A DNA stretch of 64,000 nucleotides, from positions 16,864,001 through 16,928,000 of the forward strand of contig NW_020825288.1 in assembly GCF_003286085.1 (NCBI RefSeq), read 5' to 3'. The translations under genes were made by a program, and so were the position numbers. Positions 25,185 to 38,247 of the stretch are shown piece by piece (within the stretch, counting starts at the first letter, position 1; every line of letters starts with the position of its first letter). Source of the stretch: Drosophila persimilis (lineage: Eukaryota; Arthropoda; Insecta; Diptera; Drosophilidae). The notes beneath the pieces are model-generated. The model saw nothing but the letters and a program-made list of their open reading frames with translations, had not been told where the DNA came from and ran no database searches.

Positions 25185-25216
<32 letters not shown>
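25184..25216. repeat. (GA)n microsatellite
   Basis: GA dinucleotides with one CA interruption. It lies in the start of an open frame (25175-25804), which it turns into an Arg-Glu run. Confidence 0.95.
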
Positions 25217-27198
25217 CGGATCCTTCAGCTGCACCCCAGAGATCCTATCTGTAGCAAAATGATTATTCAACATTTTAGTCCAAATGCTGGATTTCCTTTT
25301 TGCATTCTAGCAAACATTCACTCGAGAATGCCATGTAGATGGCAGGAGGCAGCACTCAACAGGCAGGCCCTGCGTCGCATGGGGATGTGTGCAGGCGCAG
25401 ACCCCAAAAATAACAAGCGATTTCTGGGGGTAAAATCAAAAATCAAGTCATTGCTTTTGAACTATGGGAAACATGGGACTGACTGCCACTACCGCCTGGG
25501 AAAAAGGCATACGGGAGGGAGGAACAAGTACAGGAAAAGATGGGGCATGGCCAACATGGCTAAACATTTCCTCAATTTATTGGTGAAATACGTTCTGTGC
25601 CAGGAGACTTTTACGAACCCTGCCCTGTGGTGTGTGCTTTGCTGTTCTGTGCTGCTCTATCGTTCTGCTTTGCTGCTTTTCTGCTTTTTTGAGGCATCAG
25701 GGCATTTTATGCAAATGTGGCAAGTTTATGGGTTTGTGCTGTTGTACTCTTGTGCTTTGCTCTCTCTCTCTCTCTGCCTCCCTCTACGCAACCGAAGCAT
25801 ATGACTTTTAAGTAATGTCTGGGGCTGGGGCCATCATTACGCATTACTGTTTCAAAGGCTTTCGATCAAGCAAACATACATCTACGTGTATGTACATACA
25901 TACTTATTTTTGCATGTCTTGGCCCGAAAAATATTGCATAAACATGCGCTTGACCAGAGTCCTGAACGCAAGAAAAGTGACAGTGACGAGAGCCGACAGA
26001 CGATGGCGGCTGTAAGGAGCCAAATGGATGGCAGATCCTGCCTCAGTCGAAGAGTCGAAGAAGAATACACAGAGAATACACAGGCAGCAGAGAGCTAGAG
26101 CATTCATGTAAATTCGGTTGAGTTGGCAATTGCAATTTTTGCATTGCAGCAGACTTTCGTTTGTCTACTTTCTCTCTGGCTTTTGGTATGTTTTGTGCAT
26201 TTGAAACATTGTTGCCTTTCTACTGCTGCCTCCTGCATATTGACAGATAAATCAATCAAAGTTTTCGCCTCATCCTACGGCTGCTCCTCCGGAGAAGTGG
26301 CAGAAGAATGTGGCACAGAGTCCAGGGTTTGGGTGCACGCATGTACATTGTACAGTCAAAGATTTTCAATTAAAACTCAATGTTCTCTGACTTGCAAACA
26401 ATAACAAAAATGACTAAATTATCCCTTAGGCACATTGCCACATTGTGTGCTCTAACGAGAATTCAACATTCATTGCATCGGTCTCTGTCTGAGAGTGTTT
26501 CTGTGTCAGCGTCTGAGTCTATGGGTGTGAGCGTGTATCTGGTATGTGGCATTCTACGAGTATCTCTTGCCACAACTCATAGATAATCGAAAAACTTTTG
26601 CCAGTCGTAGAATGCTTTGAGGGATTCTCCATTTAATGTAGCGTGCTCTAAAAAGCGATATCCGATCCCCATTAAAAGCAAAATTCATCCCTTTATTTAA
26701 CGTGCAACTTTTCAACCATAATTAATCATTTCTCTGGTGTGGCAGTGCCACTCGCTCTGTGTAAAGTTTTAACTAAAAAATCGACTCCGACATTGGCATC
26801 AATTATAATTAGCTTGAAGCTTGAGGAATGAGGCAGAAGGCAGAAGGGAGGAGGCAGGAGGCAAGGCCTTAATTATAGCGGCTCTTGGGCGGAGCGTACA
26901 TCGAAACTATGGCTGATTGCCAATAATCAAGTATACGCCGCGTGGCTCCATTCAGTGTCCCGAGGGGTGGTGCGGGAGGCAGAACGAAAAGTTTTAAAAG
27001 CTGCGTGATTTGCGTTGTACGCTGCTGCTTTTAGTTCCACAATTTGTCTTCTATTGACGTTGGGGATATTGCGCATTTTAAACAATTTACGGAGAGGGTA
27101 TCAATATTTGCCGAATGTGTTTTGAATATAAAATGAGACTCGAACACGAACTCGTTGCTGAATGCGAGAGCCCGAGTCCGGGCTGTCCTTTCACTCGG

Positions 27199-27233
27199 TT
27201 CAGGGCTTCAGGGGTTCAGGGGTTCAGGGTTCG
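27199..27233. repeat. Short TTCAGGGG tandem repeat
   Basis: Four units of eight to nine bases with small length differences. Confidence 0.85.
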
Positions 27234-28258
27234 GCTTTGGTTTGTAAATTCATTAAAAATTTGCTGCTGCCACACGGCGCGCGACACACAAAACACAAAT
27301 CCACAGTGCAAATACAAATTTTGCGGCCTGAAAATGCGGGGGGAATGGAATGATAAAAGTCCTTTCGATGGCCCACTGTGGACGCTGTGGGGTCTTTGGG
27401 TCTTATGTTGTCTAAGCGAACTATTTGAGCGTCTATAAATAAACACGGAAGCTGTTGAAGAGTTTTCTCTGCTGCTTCCTTTTGATTTTCCCCTTTATAT
27501 ATTTTTGTGGGGCGGTTGGGTGATTGGTGCGGGGGTTTCCCCAAACATAAATCGGATCTTATTTATTTTCGGTTTTGCAATTTCTTGAGCACGAGTGTTG
27601 CTTGCACAGATAAAACGTATTGAAAGCCCTCACCCACAAATCGATTGGGTCTCCGACTGTAACCATCATTTGTTGCCCCGAAAGATGCCTATAACCTTTT
27701 TTTGGGGATTCTCTGCCAGTGAAAGCGGAAGCATGGATACTTTGTCATCAAGGTGGAATCATCGGCAATTGGTGGCATGTGCACATGGACACATACCGCG
27801 TGGGAAATCTTTAGATGTGTTGGGCTTTGCCTTTTATCTCGGTTGTCCAATTCTTTTGACTCTGTTTTCAATTAGATTATCCGTAACGGGTTGTCAGTGA
27901 AAGGATCGTCGAAGGATAAGAGCATTTGGAAGTCGCCACCAAGTCGCAATCGAGTGCGGGGTGGCGGGGCATCATCCTTTGCATCTTGTTGCTTTATTTA
28001 TTTGCACACAGAAGCGACAGAGGCGAGGTTTAGCATGAATTCGGGTCAACTTTATGAGCAGCCAGGCGGTAGCAGCAGCAGCAGATTCCGGCGAGGCAGA
28101 GGCAGGACCGTGTGTGGGGCACGGTCGCAGTGCGTGCTGCTGCTGTCTTCTGTTGGGGCCTCCCGATTCCTTTGCGTCTACTGTGTTCGGTTTGTTTGTT
28201 TGTTAAATTCTGCAAAATCCTTTCATACAGAAAATGGCGAGCAAACACACTCGCACCG

Positions 28259-28283
28259 CACACACACACACACACACACACAC
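28259..28283. repeat. (CA)n microsatellite
   Basis: Uninterrupted CA dinucleotides. Confidence 0.95.
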
Positions 28284-29585
28284 TTGGGGCAGAGAGGCAC
28301 ACACTTATGGAGAGACAAAAGGGTGAGAGCGCAGCGAATGAATAAATAAATAAGCCAGAGCCCAGTGGCAGCTCCTGCTCCTGCTCCTGGCAGCTCCCTG
28401 TGAAGGAGCACTGCTCCCCAAAAACCCAGTGACGACTGACTGCTCGGGAATTTTTGGACAACGACAACGAGCAGCAGTGGCAGAGTGGCACTGGCACTGG
28501 CACTGGCAGTGGCAGTGGCACAAATGGCAAATGAAATGCCGTGCAAGAATTTATAGAAATTTATTTATGCTCCTCTCCGCTGGCGCTTGGAGCTACAAAG
28601 TAAACAAATCTTGAAACGTGCCCCACATGGCCGGAACCCACTCACGCATACACAAACACACACATCTGTGCCACATATGTGAATAGTTTCGTGCACATCT
28701 GTCTGTGTGTGTGTGTATATATCCGGCGATCCATGAAAGCGAGAGGCAGAAATTAAATTTTCCTCAAATTTGATTTGAAATGCGTGCGTGGAAATTCATT
28801 TAGCGTGCAAATTGCCCAACAATTGCAACTGCTTTTCTTTTGTATTTAATTGCCTGTTTATGCGTCAATCAATTGTGAGGCCTGTGGTTGGCCCCTGCCG
28901 TTCCCCCTCCCACCGAGGGTGGCATCAACCTTTTGGGATTTCATTCACGTAGTGTCACGTTCTTCAAAATATGAAACGTCTTCTGATTTTTAATGAAGCC
29001 AAAGTTCTGTGTTGTCCCAAAAACTAGAACAAGAATCAAATACGAAACAGAGAACACAGAGAACAGAGAGGTCTAAGGGAGTGGGAATTCTTGGAAGCTA
29101 ACTTCGAAGAGCTGCCACGGTCCAACCGAAAAACTTGCCACAGTCCTCGTCCTCTGATTAATACGTGCACTAAGCGTGTGGCAGTGTGGGAGAGGGCAGC
29201 ATCGTTACCTGCTGTTGCCTGCGTTGCCCGTTGCCCGTTGGCCATCTTCTCTCTAAAGTCCTGCTACATCGTTACGGTCATGTACGCAATAATTAAAAGT
29301 ATCGAAACTTGTGTATGTGACTCTGTGTTCAGTCCACGAGAGTGGAGTGTGTGTGCCGGTGGCGGTAACGGTGGCTGTGGCGGTGGTGGTGGTGGCACTT
29401 GTCGCCTGGCCACGCGGCGGTCCACTCACTGCGGCTGATTGCAAACACAAACCAGGACTAGGGTCAGCGACGGGCCCCTTTCTCCCAGTCAAAGATATGC
29501 CACGTTACGTATACGACCCTTTGACCGATGGGTGTGTGTGCGGTACGTGCGCTTCAACAATTGTATGGGATTTCTCTGTTTTGTG

Positions 29586-29666
29586 TACCCTTCCCAGAGG
29601 GTATCATACGGAGAACAAAACCTCAAGACTCTATAGTTTCATGTCTCACACAAAAGGGTATCAATA
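29586..29666. repeat. GGGTA hairpin segment, possible transposon relic
   Basis: TACCCT (29586-29591) and AGGGTA (29598-29603) form a hairpin. Sixty bases on, AGGGTATCAATA (29655-29666) repeats a 12-mer also found at 27095-27106. The pattern resembles the ends of INE-1-like elements in Drosophila; the assignment is inferred. Confidence 0.3.
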
Positions 29667-29764
29667 GTTGTGGGCACCCAGAAGCTTAACATTTCTCTCT
29701 GGTTTTTTCCCTCGAAAATCGAGAGGTTGTGTTGCCGGTTGCCTGGATAGTCAATTTAGGGGCA

Positions 29765-29815
29765 CGAGCACTGGCAGTGGCAGTGGCACTGGCAGTGGCA
29801 GTGGCACTGGCAGTG
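29765..29815. repeat. TGGCAG/TGGCAC hexamer array
   Basis: About eight units alternating CACTGG and CAGTGG. Confidence 0.95.
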
Positions 29816-30560
29816 TAGCATAGATTGCCACAGAGCGCACGGAACAAAGCAAATGACAAATAAACAAATAAACAAACGAATGAAACGAAACGTAGCTGTA
29901 GCTGTAGCCATTGCCATTGCCGTGTGTTGCACACATAGGGAACGGAACGTGTGTATAAATAAAAACTTTGCAACAGTCGCCTGAAGTCTGGAGAACGAGA
30001 AGAAATACACAGATTGGGGGCAGGAGACGCTCTGGCTTGACCCCGCCACAGATAGCAGTACTAGCAGCAGCAACAGCAGCTGACGATGCCCTCACTAATA
30101 CACAAATACACTTAAGTTATTGTTACTGTTATTTAGTTAGTTTATGCCACTTTGTGCCTCTGTGTGTGTGTGTTTGTTTGCTCTTTGTCTGCGCCCGTAT
30201 TTGTTCTTCATTGTACTGCATTTTCTTCTGATTTTTCTTTCCACCACAAACCACCGGAATCTTTCTCCCTTTCTCCCACTTTGCCATTCTTCCACTCCCA
30301 CCAAACAAATGAATCAAACAACTCCACTTTGATTTGATTGATTTGCTGCTGCGTCAGCTGCTGTACCCCGCACCCATGCCCTCCTTCCCGGACTTGGTTG
30401 TAGAGTGTAAAATGGAAAAAAACGTAGAGCGAATCGAGTGGCGGCTAAAGCAAACAGGAACATGCACAGCATATGGAATTCTTTTCATTTAAAATCAGAC
30501 AAACAGACAGACGGTGGAATATATATTTGCTATCAGGTCGAATAAATAAATGCTCTCGAG

Positions 30561-30930
30561 GGTCGCTTCAAGTATGTAAATACTTGAAATAAAAGTTGAA
30601 ACGGCTTTAATTATTCAAACAATAACTCAAGTAATTCATCTCCAAGAAGGATACACGCAGAGCAAAAATGGTAAAGTTATAAGGATACAAAAGAGACATA
30701 TTTAATTAAATAAACATTTTTAACATTAATTAACTTTGAAGTAACCATTTATTAAAAACTCTAACCCATATTTAAACTAAATTAAATTTGTAGGAAATAT
30801 TAATAATCTAAATACTAAAAAATGTATTTAAAAATGAATTTTTTGTATGATAAATATGTATGAAATACATTCTTTCTTTTTACAATCTCCACTCCCCGTT
30901 CTAATATAGTGGTATTCATTTGTAAATCTA
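30561..30930. other. AT-rich island bounded by a perfect hairpin
   Basis: The AT-rich block begins at TTCAAGTAT (30567-30575), GTAA, ATACTTGAA (30580-30588), a perfect 9-base stem. It ends near GGTATTCATTTGTA (30911-30924), which matches 13 of 14 bases at 8313-8326. A non-autonomous transposon relic is possible; no protein remnant is visible. Confidence 0.4.
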
Positions 30931-32960
30931 TAGTTATCGATTCTCAGGCTCTCTTTTTTGGGTGTCTCTTAAGTTCTTACTCTAGCGAGTAACTCGGATT
31001 TTTTGTTTGAAGAGCATCATCCGAGGCAATATCTGTTTTCAATTGATTTCAAAGGCTTTATCCTGCCCCACACACACAGACACACACACAAACACCTATA
31101 GGTGTTGCCTGTAACAAATATATTGCATAGGCTTAGGCGCCAGACCCCAGTCTCTAGCCCTTCGATGGGGCCTTCCTCCTTTTTTCGTGTTTTATTTGGT
31201 GCCGCTTTTCCCGGGAAACATGAAAATTTACTTTGCATGGAATTTGTGTGTTCGTCACGCTTGATTTTTTATTTATACATCAAACTCTGGCGAAAACCAA
31301 ATATGTCACTCGGGTGTGCGTGGGCCCGTGAAGGGCTTACGAGGAGCGTAGCCATGATCCCCCAAAAGGGGGGAGGGGTATTTCCGGACAGAATGTGTCC
31401 TATTTCCCTGTGATGAGTATCAGATAGAGAACTTTCTGTTTTTTTTATAATTAGAATTGGTTTTGTCATCAAACACAGAACCCCTTTTAGAGCACACCCC
31501 TGAAACCTACCGGAAGCTGGCTCCAACTATGTGCCTTTGGGGAAAGAAACGTGTGTGGAGGCGGCTCGAGCACTTCCAACGTAATGTCCTCACCACAGCA
31601 GCCACCAAATGTACTTTGGGGCAGGAGCAGCACCAGCAGCTGTTTGGGGCATTAATACGAGGCACGAATTGAAGTGGTCCTTTGGCGGAGTAGAATTGTA
31701 GGAGAGTGAAATAGCTTTAGACATTTCCTGGGTAATTAAAAGTCAAATAGTGCCACATAAGAGCACGAGTATGCATATGCAGCAACATGTCGAACAATAG
31801 GAGCCTTCTACTGGCAGTTCAGGATTCTATCGGATTGACAGGAGAGAGGGAGAAAGGGAAGAACTGACGCGCAAGTTAGCCCAAGGACAGAAACACTGGA
31901 AACTCCTAGCAGGATGCCAGTTGAGGCTTATTAAAATTTTATTGCTCGGAGTCGTTGTTGTCCCAGCTGTCTGACCAGAGGCGAACAGGAGTTCGAGTCC
32001 AAGAACAGGACTACGACTACCTGTGCGAGTAGTTGACATGGGGAGGCGAGGCATGGGGCACAGACAGTCATACAATACAATGCCACACAATGGCAAAGGA
32101 GGGCGCCCTCGCGGGCGGTGATTGTCCATTGATGGGACAAACAAAAGGCAGGTGCAAAATGCGCACAAAGGAGCACTTACCCGACGTCTTTTGTGTGGCA
32201 CCAGGTCGAAAGATCATCAGGCCCTGACGATGATGGGGCACTGAAACTTGACCAAGATTGCGTGTGGGGAGTGGCATGCCACGGACGGGAAGAGAAGGGA
32301 AAAGAACGAAAAGACCAGACAAAACCCAAAATTAGCAGCAACAATTCCCTCTTCGATGGTGGCGCCACAGTTAATGCTGGAAACTGCGGAAATATTTTAA
32401 TAAAAATGTCAGCTTATGCTCTTCGGTCGACAGGTCGCGTGACATGCTGGCATAGACAGGTGGCAGTGACACAGCACAGCACGGCAGCGGCAGCAGCAGA
32501 AGCCGCTTCACAGTCTCAAGTGTGTGGCATCCCCATCATCCTCCGGCATGATGTATTTATGATGAGTCTCGCCTCCCACGCTGCTCCATGCTCCATGCAG
32601 CATGCCCCATGCCCCACGCCCCACGCCGCCGACGTAGAAGTATGTGAAGCACGTTTTGCGATTTTGTGATTTTTGCGCTGAAAATCCATTTGCGAGTTTT
32701 TGCCGCACGGGCTTACAGTTTAGTTTATCTGCGTAAAAATATTTAAAGGACCCACCAGCGTGGCAGCGGCAGCGGCAGCGGCATCGGAAATCTGGAATCA
32801 GCGCATGTAGGCCTCATAATTCTGTCAGCGTCATAAACGCGTCGCGTTTGCCTCAACGTGTGGCAGCTGCATGCGTATGGAATAATAAAAGAGAGGCCCC
32901 AATCCCCATCCACCATCCCCTCCTCTGGGCATCGCTTGCCACACACAAGCCCGTACTCTA

Positions 32961-32979
32961 GGGGGGGGGGGGGGGGGGG
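32961..32979. repeat. Poly-G tract of 19
   Basis: Nineteen consecutive G, unusually long for fly euchromatin and a possible assembly or polymerase-slippage site. Confidence 0.9.
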
Positions 32980-33287
32980 AACACGCAACTGCCTGACTTT
33001 ATGTTTTAATTTGATTTGATTTGTGTTCTGTTCTGTTCTGTTCGGGTGTCGTATGTGCAAATATTGTTAAGGCAACCAAATTTGATTTATCACGTGCCCC
33101 ACCGCCCCGCCCCTTCGCACCCTTGGCGCCAGCGGGCGGGCATTTAAATTGGTTTTTGTGTGTGCCAGAGAGAGGCGAGAGGAGCAATTAGCTGCACTCC
33201 GTATGCCACTGTGCGGCGTGGGAACTTGTTAAGTGCCTTGCCACAAGTAGCAAAAAGCTGCCAAGTTTCCCCCCCAACCCAAAAAAA

Positions 33288-33304
33288 GAGAGAGAGAGAG
33301 AGAG
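33288..33304. repeat. (GA)n microsatellite
   Basis: Eight GA units after an A7 run. Confidence 0.95.
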
Positions 33305-36300
33305 CGAATGAGACAATTGCCTGGCTAAGCTGCCAAGTGGCGGCCCTGGAGAGAGAGTGGAAGAGTGGAAAAGTGCTGCTGGAAAATGCATTGCCCAAAG
33401 CTAAGGAAATTCCATTTTAGAAAACTATTCCACAACTCATGCAACATTAATGGAAATGTATTTCTATTTTTGGTTTTTTGGTGAAAATAATTTGGCTTGA
33501 GAGATTTACTGGGGGGGATTATTATTATTATTTGCAGTTAAGCCGATAACTTTTAGCTTTTGTACGCAGGACATCGTTTTCTCAGCAGCTGCTTTTTCGG
33601 CCAGGATTGAACTGCCATTTAAATTATGCAGCAGGCGGCTGGGCAAGGCAGGGAGCCGACAGTCGACAGTCAACATCAAGGGCGCTGCCTTGCTGGGCCT
33701 GGAAAATTAATATAAAATAGCAAAAACTTTTGCTCCACTGCATTACGAAATTGTGCGGGGGGGCGGCGTCGTGGGGCGTCGGCACAGTGGCTGCCTCAAT
33801 GGCAGCTTGTGGCACAAATGCAGCCGCCAACTGCATAAAATTTAACGAGTCAGTCGGCCAGTCCGCAGCAAGAGAGGTTCTGGGCCTCGAGCCTTGAGTC
33901 CTGGGCCCCGCCAGCATTCAGAAACAATTTGCTGCAGATTATGAAAATTGCTTAAGAAATTAAATTGCTGCAATGGGCCGCGGCTCCAGACGCAGTCGAG
34001 GCTGCTGCGGCGGGGGGGCCAAAGGTTGCGGTCGCCGTTGTAGTCGCGGTAACCGCGGGAAATTTGCATTTCCATTTGCGGTTTACGTTAGGGGTCCTGG
34101 CTCCTGGCTGTGCCTTTGATTTGCCCGGCACGTAGCCACGAAGGGGCATGGCATGAAATGGTAGAACGGTAGAGCGGTGGCACGTGGGTGGCAAATAGAG
34201 CAAAAAGGATTTCTGCTGCCTGTCCACTTTCCGCCGCTCTGGTTACTAATTCAATTTGCAGTAACAACAAGAAAGGACCAGCACTAGAACCAGGACCAGG
34301 CTCGATGCTAATGCCGATGCCGATGCCGGCCTCTAATTATATTGCTAGGGCGGCCGTTTGGTCAGCGGTAAAGCTGCTTAGACCATGAACTTTATTAAAA
34401 ATATTTTTGGCCATTGCCAGTGCCTCATCTACGCTTTGGAGCGTACGATATCTCTGTGCTACATTTACATTCCTTCTACTTTCTTTGGAGTCCGTGATGC
34501 GCGCTGCGAGTAAAATTTTTATGACTTCTGCTAGACCTACATTTTTTGGAGACCCCGAGCACGCGCTGGGCCTATAAAGTTCCTCGATTGCTCGACGGTT
34601 TCCTCTCTGCTTTATACATTTTTTTTTTTACTGTTCAATTAGCATAATGGGCGACGCACAATGGGGGTGGGGCGACTGATCCTTTTGGCAAATAAATAAA
34701 TGCATAAATATAAATACAGTTGCGGTCGGAGGTTGGAGGTCGGCGATTGGAGTGAGGTCTTGGGTTGCGTTGCCCTTTTTTTTGCGGGGCAGCGAGGGAG
34801 GGAGCACTTCCGTTCATTTGGTCAGCGGACGGCAGGCGGGCGGCACATCATTTCCGGTTTGTTTACGCAAATCGAGACCACATTTCGCATAATTTCCTAT
34901 TGCCAAAGGAATGGGGAATATGCGTTAGGGATTGGAGCTCTGTTTCTTACATACTCCCTCCACTCGTACACATTGCTACATACACATACATATGTGCGCA
35001 ATGTTTTTCTTGTGGGGCAAATTTTTATGAAAATGCTTACCAAATTGAATGAAAACATATTGACTATGCGATGACGATGCTGACGATGTCAACGATGGCA
35101 AAGAAAAACAAACTCCTGCCATCATCAGGACAGGGATGCTCGTGCGGGAGGTCCTAGTTCCTAGTTCTCAGCTTTCGCAAAACGTTTGATGTTCGGGGAC
35201 CCACTGTAAATACATGTATATTTGCCTATAAATGTGTGTGTACTTGGTATGTGTGTGTGTTTGTGTTATCGCCTCCTATTTGTATTTGTCTCCCGCTGTG
35301 TATGTCTCTGTGTGGTTTGCGGGGCTTTTTGTGTGGATATTTTTTTTGGTTTTTGGGGGGCTGAATATGTCTCATTTGAAATTGTTCTCTTTGCTATTTG
35401 CATGGCATTTTTCCTTTCTTGCCTTTTTGGGCTCTGCCCTCGAAGATATGCCCCCCCAAAAACATTCGCCTTGGAATTTGATTTTCAAAGATGCCCTGCC
35501 CTGCCTCCTGCCAACAAAACACTGACCGCAATGGCTAATAAACAACAAAGCGCATAAATTCTGAAAGCCCTCTTGGCTCCTGTCTGGCCGTCTGGCTGTC
35601 GGGCTGTCGGGATGGCCTACGCCATGGCCAATTGGCTGCAATTTAACAAAGTGCAACGGAGCGAGTGTTGAGAGGGGAGCAGCAGCAGCAAAAACACACA
35701 CATACATACAAAAAGTATAAAATGGAGTCCTGGCAAAAAATGACGAGAGAAATTTCCGGACAGAAGGAGGAGGAGCGGGCTTACAGGGTTGTTGTTACAG
35801 GAATGTTGTTTTCGTTTCATATATGAAAGGGAAGCGAAGCTCTTGAAGAACAGATTGCTATAATAGTTTTGTGTTGGAATTTTGTTCGGTGAGCGGGGGG
35901 AGGCGGAGAAAGCTAAAGGAAAATCGACAAGGGTTCTGAGGAATTTCCTTTAACTTTGTTGGCATAAAGTGATAATGATTTTCCCATGCACTGCAAGAGA
36001 TTTCTTTTTTGTTGTTCGGACAGTAGGATAGTCGCTTCATTTGATTGTCTTTCGTTTCTTTCTCAGCCCGTTGCCAGATACAGATACACAGATAAACAGA
36101 TGTGCTCTAGTTTAAGACGCCCGAACAGGACATCTCCATACATATAAATAACGTTGAGGCTGTCCTCCCTTTTGACTCCTTTGGCCCCGTGCATAATTAA
36201 ATCAGATCACATTTTAAAATTCCATTTATATTTACCTCCTGTCTCCTGTTTGTCTCGTCCGCTCGTAAATCATGATTAAAAGCCTTGGGGCGACAGCAGT

Positions 36301-36735
36301 CCTCCAACTACTATGCCTAACACGTAGCCCAGACCGAAAAAAAGGACAACAGCAGCAGGATCAGGAGTAGGAGCAGGAGAGAACATCAAATAAAAAGCGC
36401 TGCGGCCAGCCAGACGACAAGGCAAGCAGCGAGCAGCTCTCGTAGTAGTTGTTGCAGATACTCGTATCTAACGACAAAGATGGCAACTGGGCGAGATTCA
36501 ATTCTGGAGATACAAGTGGCAAAACAAGCACAAGAAGAGCCACCGTTCCGTGTGCGGTGAGTCACCGCTTCACACAGCAGCAGAAAGAAACACGAGCATC
36601 GAGAAGTGGCAAAGGCAGTAGCCGGCAACAAAAGCGGAAGCAACAAACACTATCAACCAAAAAAGCCAAAGAGCTCTCTGGATATGGCGGGAAAGATGGG
36701 GCACACATATGTATATGATGCTCCTCGGGATGTTG

Positions 36736-36746
36736 TATATAAGGCG
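36736..36746 (+). promoter_or_regulatory. TATA-like box
   Basis: TATATAAGGCG is a good TATA match. Sequence downstream is GA-rich and leader-like up to an ATG at 36835 in context TACAATGG. No clear initiator lies at the expected 30-base spacing, so promoter function is unproven. Confidence 0.18.
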
Positions 36747-36834
36747 AGATAAATCAAATGTGGCGAGAAATTGCAACAACAGTAAAGAGAGAGCGAGAGC
36801 GAGAGAGAGAAGAGGAGCAACAAAAGCAACTACA

Positions 36835-36957
36835 ATGGGAGTCGCCTTCGTTGCCGGCGACGTCGTCGCAACGCTGCAAAAAATAGAACAGCGAAAATGC
36901 GAAAAATTTATCCAATTTGGTAAAAATTTAGGTCACAGCCGGGGTCCTGCCACATGA
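36835..36957 (+). CDS. Possible short open frame behind a TATA-like box (40 aa)
   Basis: The ATG has A at -3 and G at +4, a favourable context, and follows a GA-rich, ATG-free stretch downstream of a TATA-like box at 36736. The product begins MGVAFVAGDVVATLQKIEQR and ends after 40 residues. A GTAAAA at about 36920 could act as a donor, which would make this a first exon. No family is recognised and the length is easily reached by chance. Confidence 0.12.
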   Translation: MGVAFVAGDVVATLQKIEQRKCEKFIQFGKNLGHSRGPAT

Positions 36958-38247
36958 AAAGAGCAGCAGTGGCTCTTGCCCCATGTCCGTGTGCGAGAGG
37001 ATGCCGCAGGAAGAGCAACTCAAGTGCAGCAAGTGCTGATGCTGGATGCTAGATGCTGAAGCCATTGTCTCGGTCTCGTTTCCAAGAGCCGAGTACCAGC
37101 TATTAGATAGCGTGAAGAGAACAGCAGACCGGCCAGAGCAGACCGAGCAGCAAACTTAAGTGAACTAAAAAAACGAAAGGAAAGGCAAGAAGAGGCATGG
37201 CATGGAAAACGGAGGCGGCACAAGGCGCAGCCGGCACAAAAGTGAGATATGATAAATATGGCACCAGAGAGAAAACCGGGGAAAATATAAACATAAAACA
37301 GAGGAAGCCACTGAAGACTAAAGGCTGAAGGAGTGCCTTCGGTCAGAGTTTGGAAAAAGTTCTCGTTCTCCCCCTAACAGGCGACACACAATTTACAGCC
37401 ACTGTTCCGTCCCCTACTCAACGAACAACTACTCGTAATAGCACATGAAATGAGTAAATTATCACACTCTTCGAGACAGCAGCAGCATCCCCCGTACCCC
37501 AAAGGGGGTTTACCAGCTAATTTGCAGTGAAAAGAAAACCCCAACAAGCCAAAACATTGCGTATACGTGATATTTGCTCCCTATGCGCAATATTCTCTCT
37601 CTCTTTATCTCTCTTTCTCTCCCTCTCCCTAGAGTGGGAGTGGGAGTGAAGATGTGGCCATGCGATGTGGCTGCCAGTCGAAAGATAAGCGAAATGCTGT
37701 AGTGTAAAAAATCGAATGCATATTTCACAGAACACAAATGACACGGCAGCCACCGACCGAAAGGAGAGGAGAAGAAAAGTGGAGAGTGTGGCCAGAGCCA
37801 TGCAACCAGGAGTCAGGAGTCAGAAGCCAGCAGCCAGCAGCCAGAAGCCTGTAGCCAGGACCATGCAACAGTGAGAAAGGTAGACACGGTAGAAAAGCCA
37901 TGGCCAATAGCTTTTTTCTGAATTATTTCGCACGGTATGAACTCTTGCAACAAGTCTCAATAATTCTTAAGCTGCCAGGCTGGCCAAAAGGATGGGGGTG
38001 TGGGTATGAGAGCGGAGGGTAATGAAAGGAAGCCCTCCAGATTCCAGATCCCAGATCCCAGTGGTCTTTTTGCTGTTGCTCTGCATTAAATCAATGAATC
38101 GAATGCGCAACGGATGTCAGTGAGTTGCCATTTTGAGAAATTAAAAGTGCCCATTGCCGTTTTCATTTCCGCTTGTGCTTGTCCCAGTCCCCCCCCTCCT
38201 CCTTCCGCTCTTTCCGCCCTTCTTGTGGTTGGATCTCCCGCGGGGAT

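Larger units (their letters stand above)
25217..30560. other. Mostly non-coding stretch
   Basis: A 209-codon ATG frame runs to 25804 (see findings). The rest holds TAAT motifs at 26708-26820, a TTCAGGGG array (27199-27233), (CA)n (28259-28283), TGGCAC/TGGCAG arrays (28490-28525 and 29765-29815), AT-rich and TAAT-like sequence at 28755-28880, and GGGTA elements at 27095 and 29586-29666. No convincing gene is visible. Confidence 0.4.
30931..36735. other. Non-coding stretch
   Basis: The stretch holds a 19-base poly-G (32961-32979), (GA)n (33288-33304), a GCCGAT array near 34310, T- and GT-rich sequence at 35230-35460 and A-rich GCAGCAG DNA from 36300. A minus-strand GG/GTAAGT donor-like site sits at about 32180 with no ATG-started frame leading to it. 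I see no gene. Confidence 0.4.

Noticed and set aside
26123-26404. Cysteine-rich open frame of 93 codons with a hydrophobic N-terminus
   Set aside because: It opens with TTG and contains no ATG at all, and no splice acceptor supports it as an internal exon.
28106-28126. GACCGTG/CACGGTC hairpin as a microRNA precursor
   Set aside because: The stem is 7 bases and the outer CAG/CTG pairing has a large asymmetric loop.
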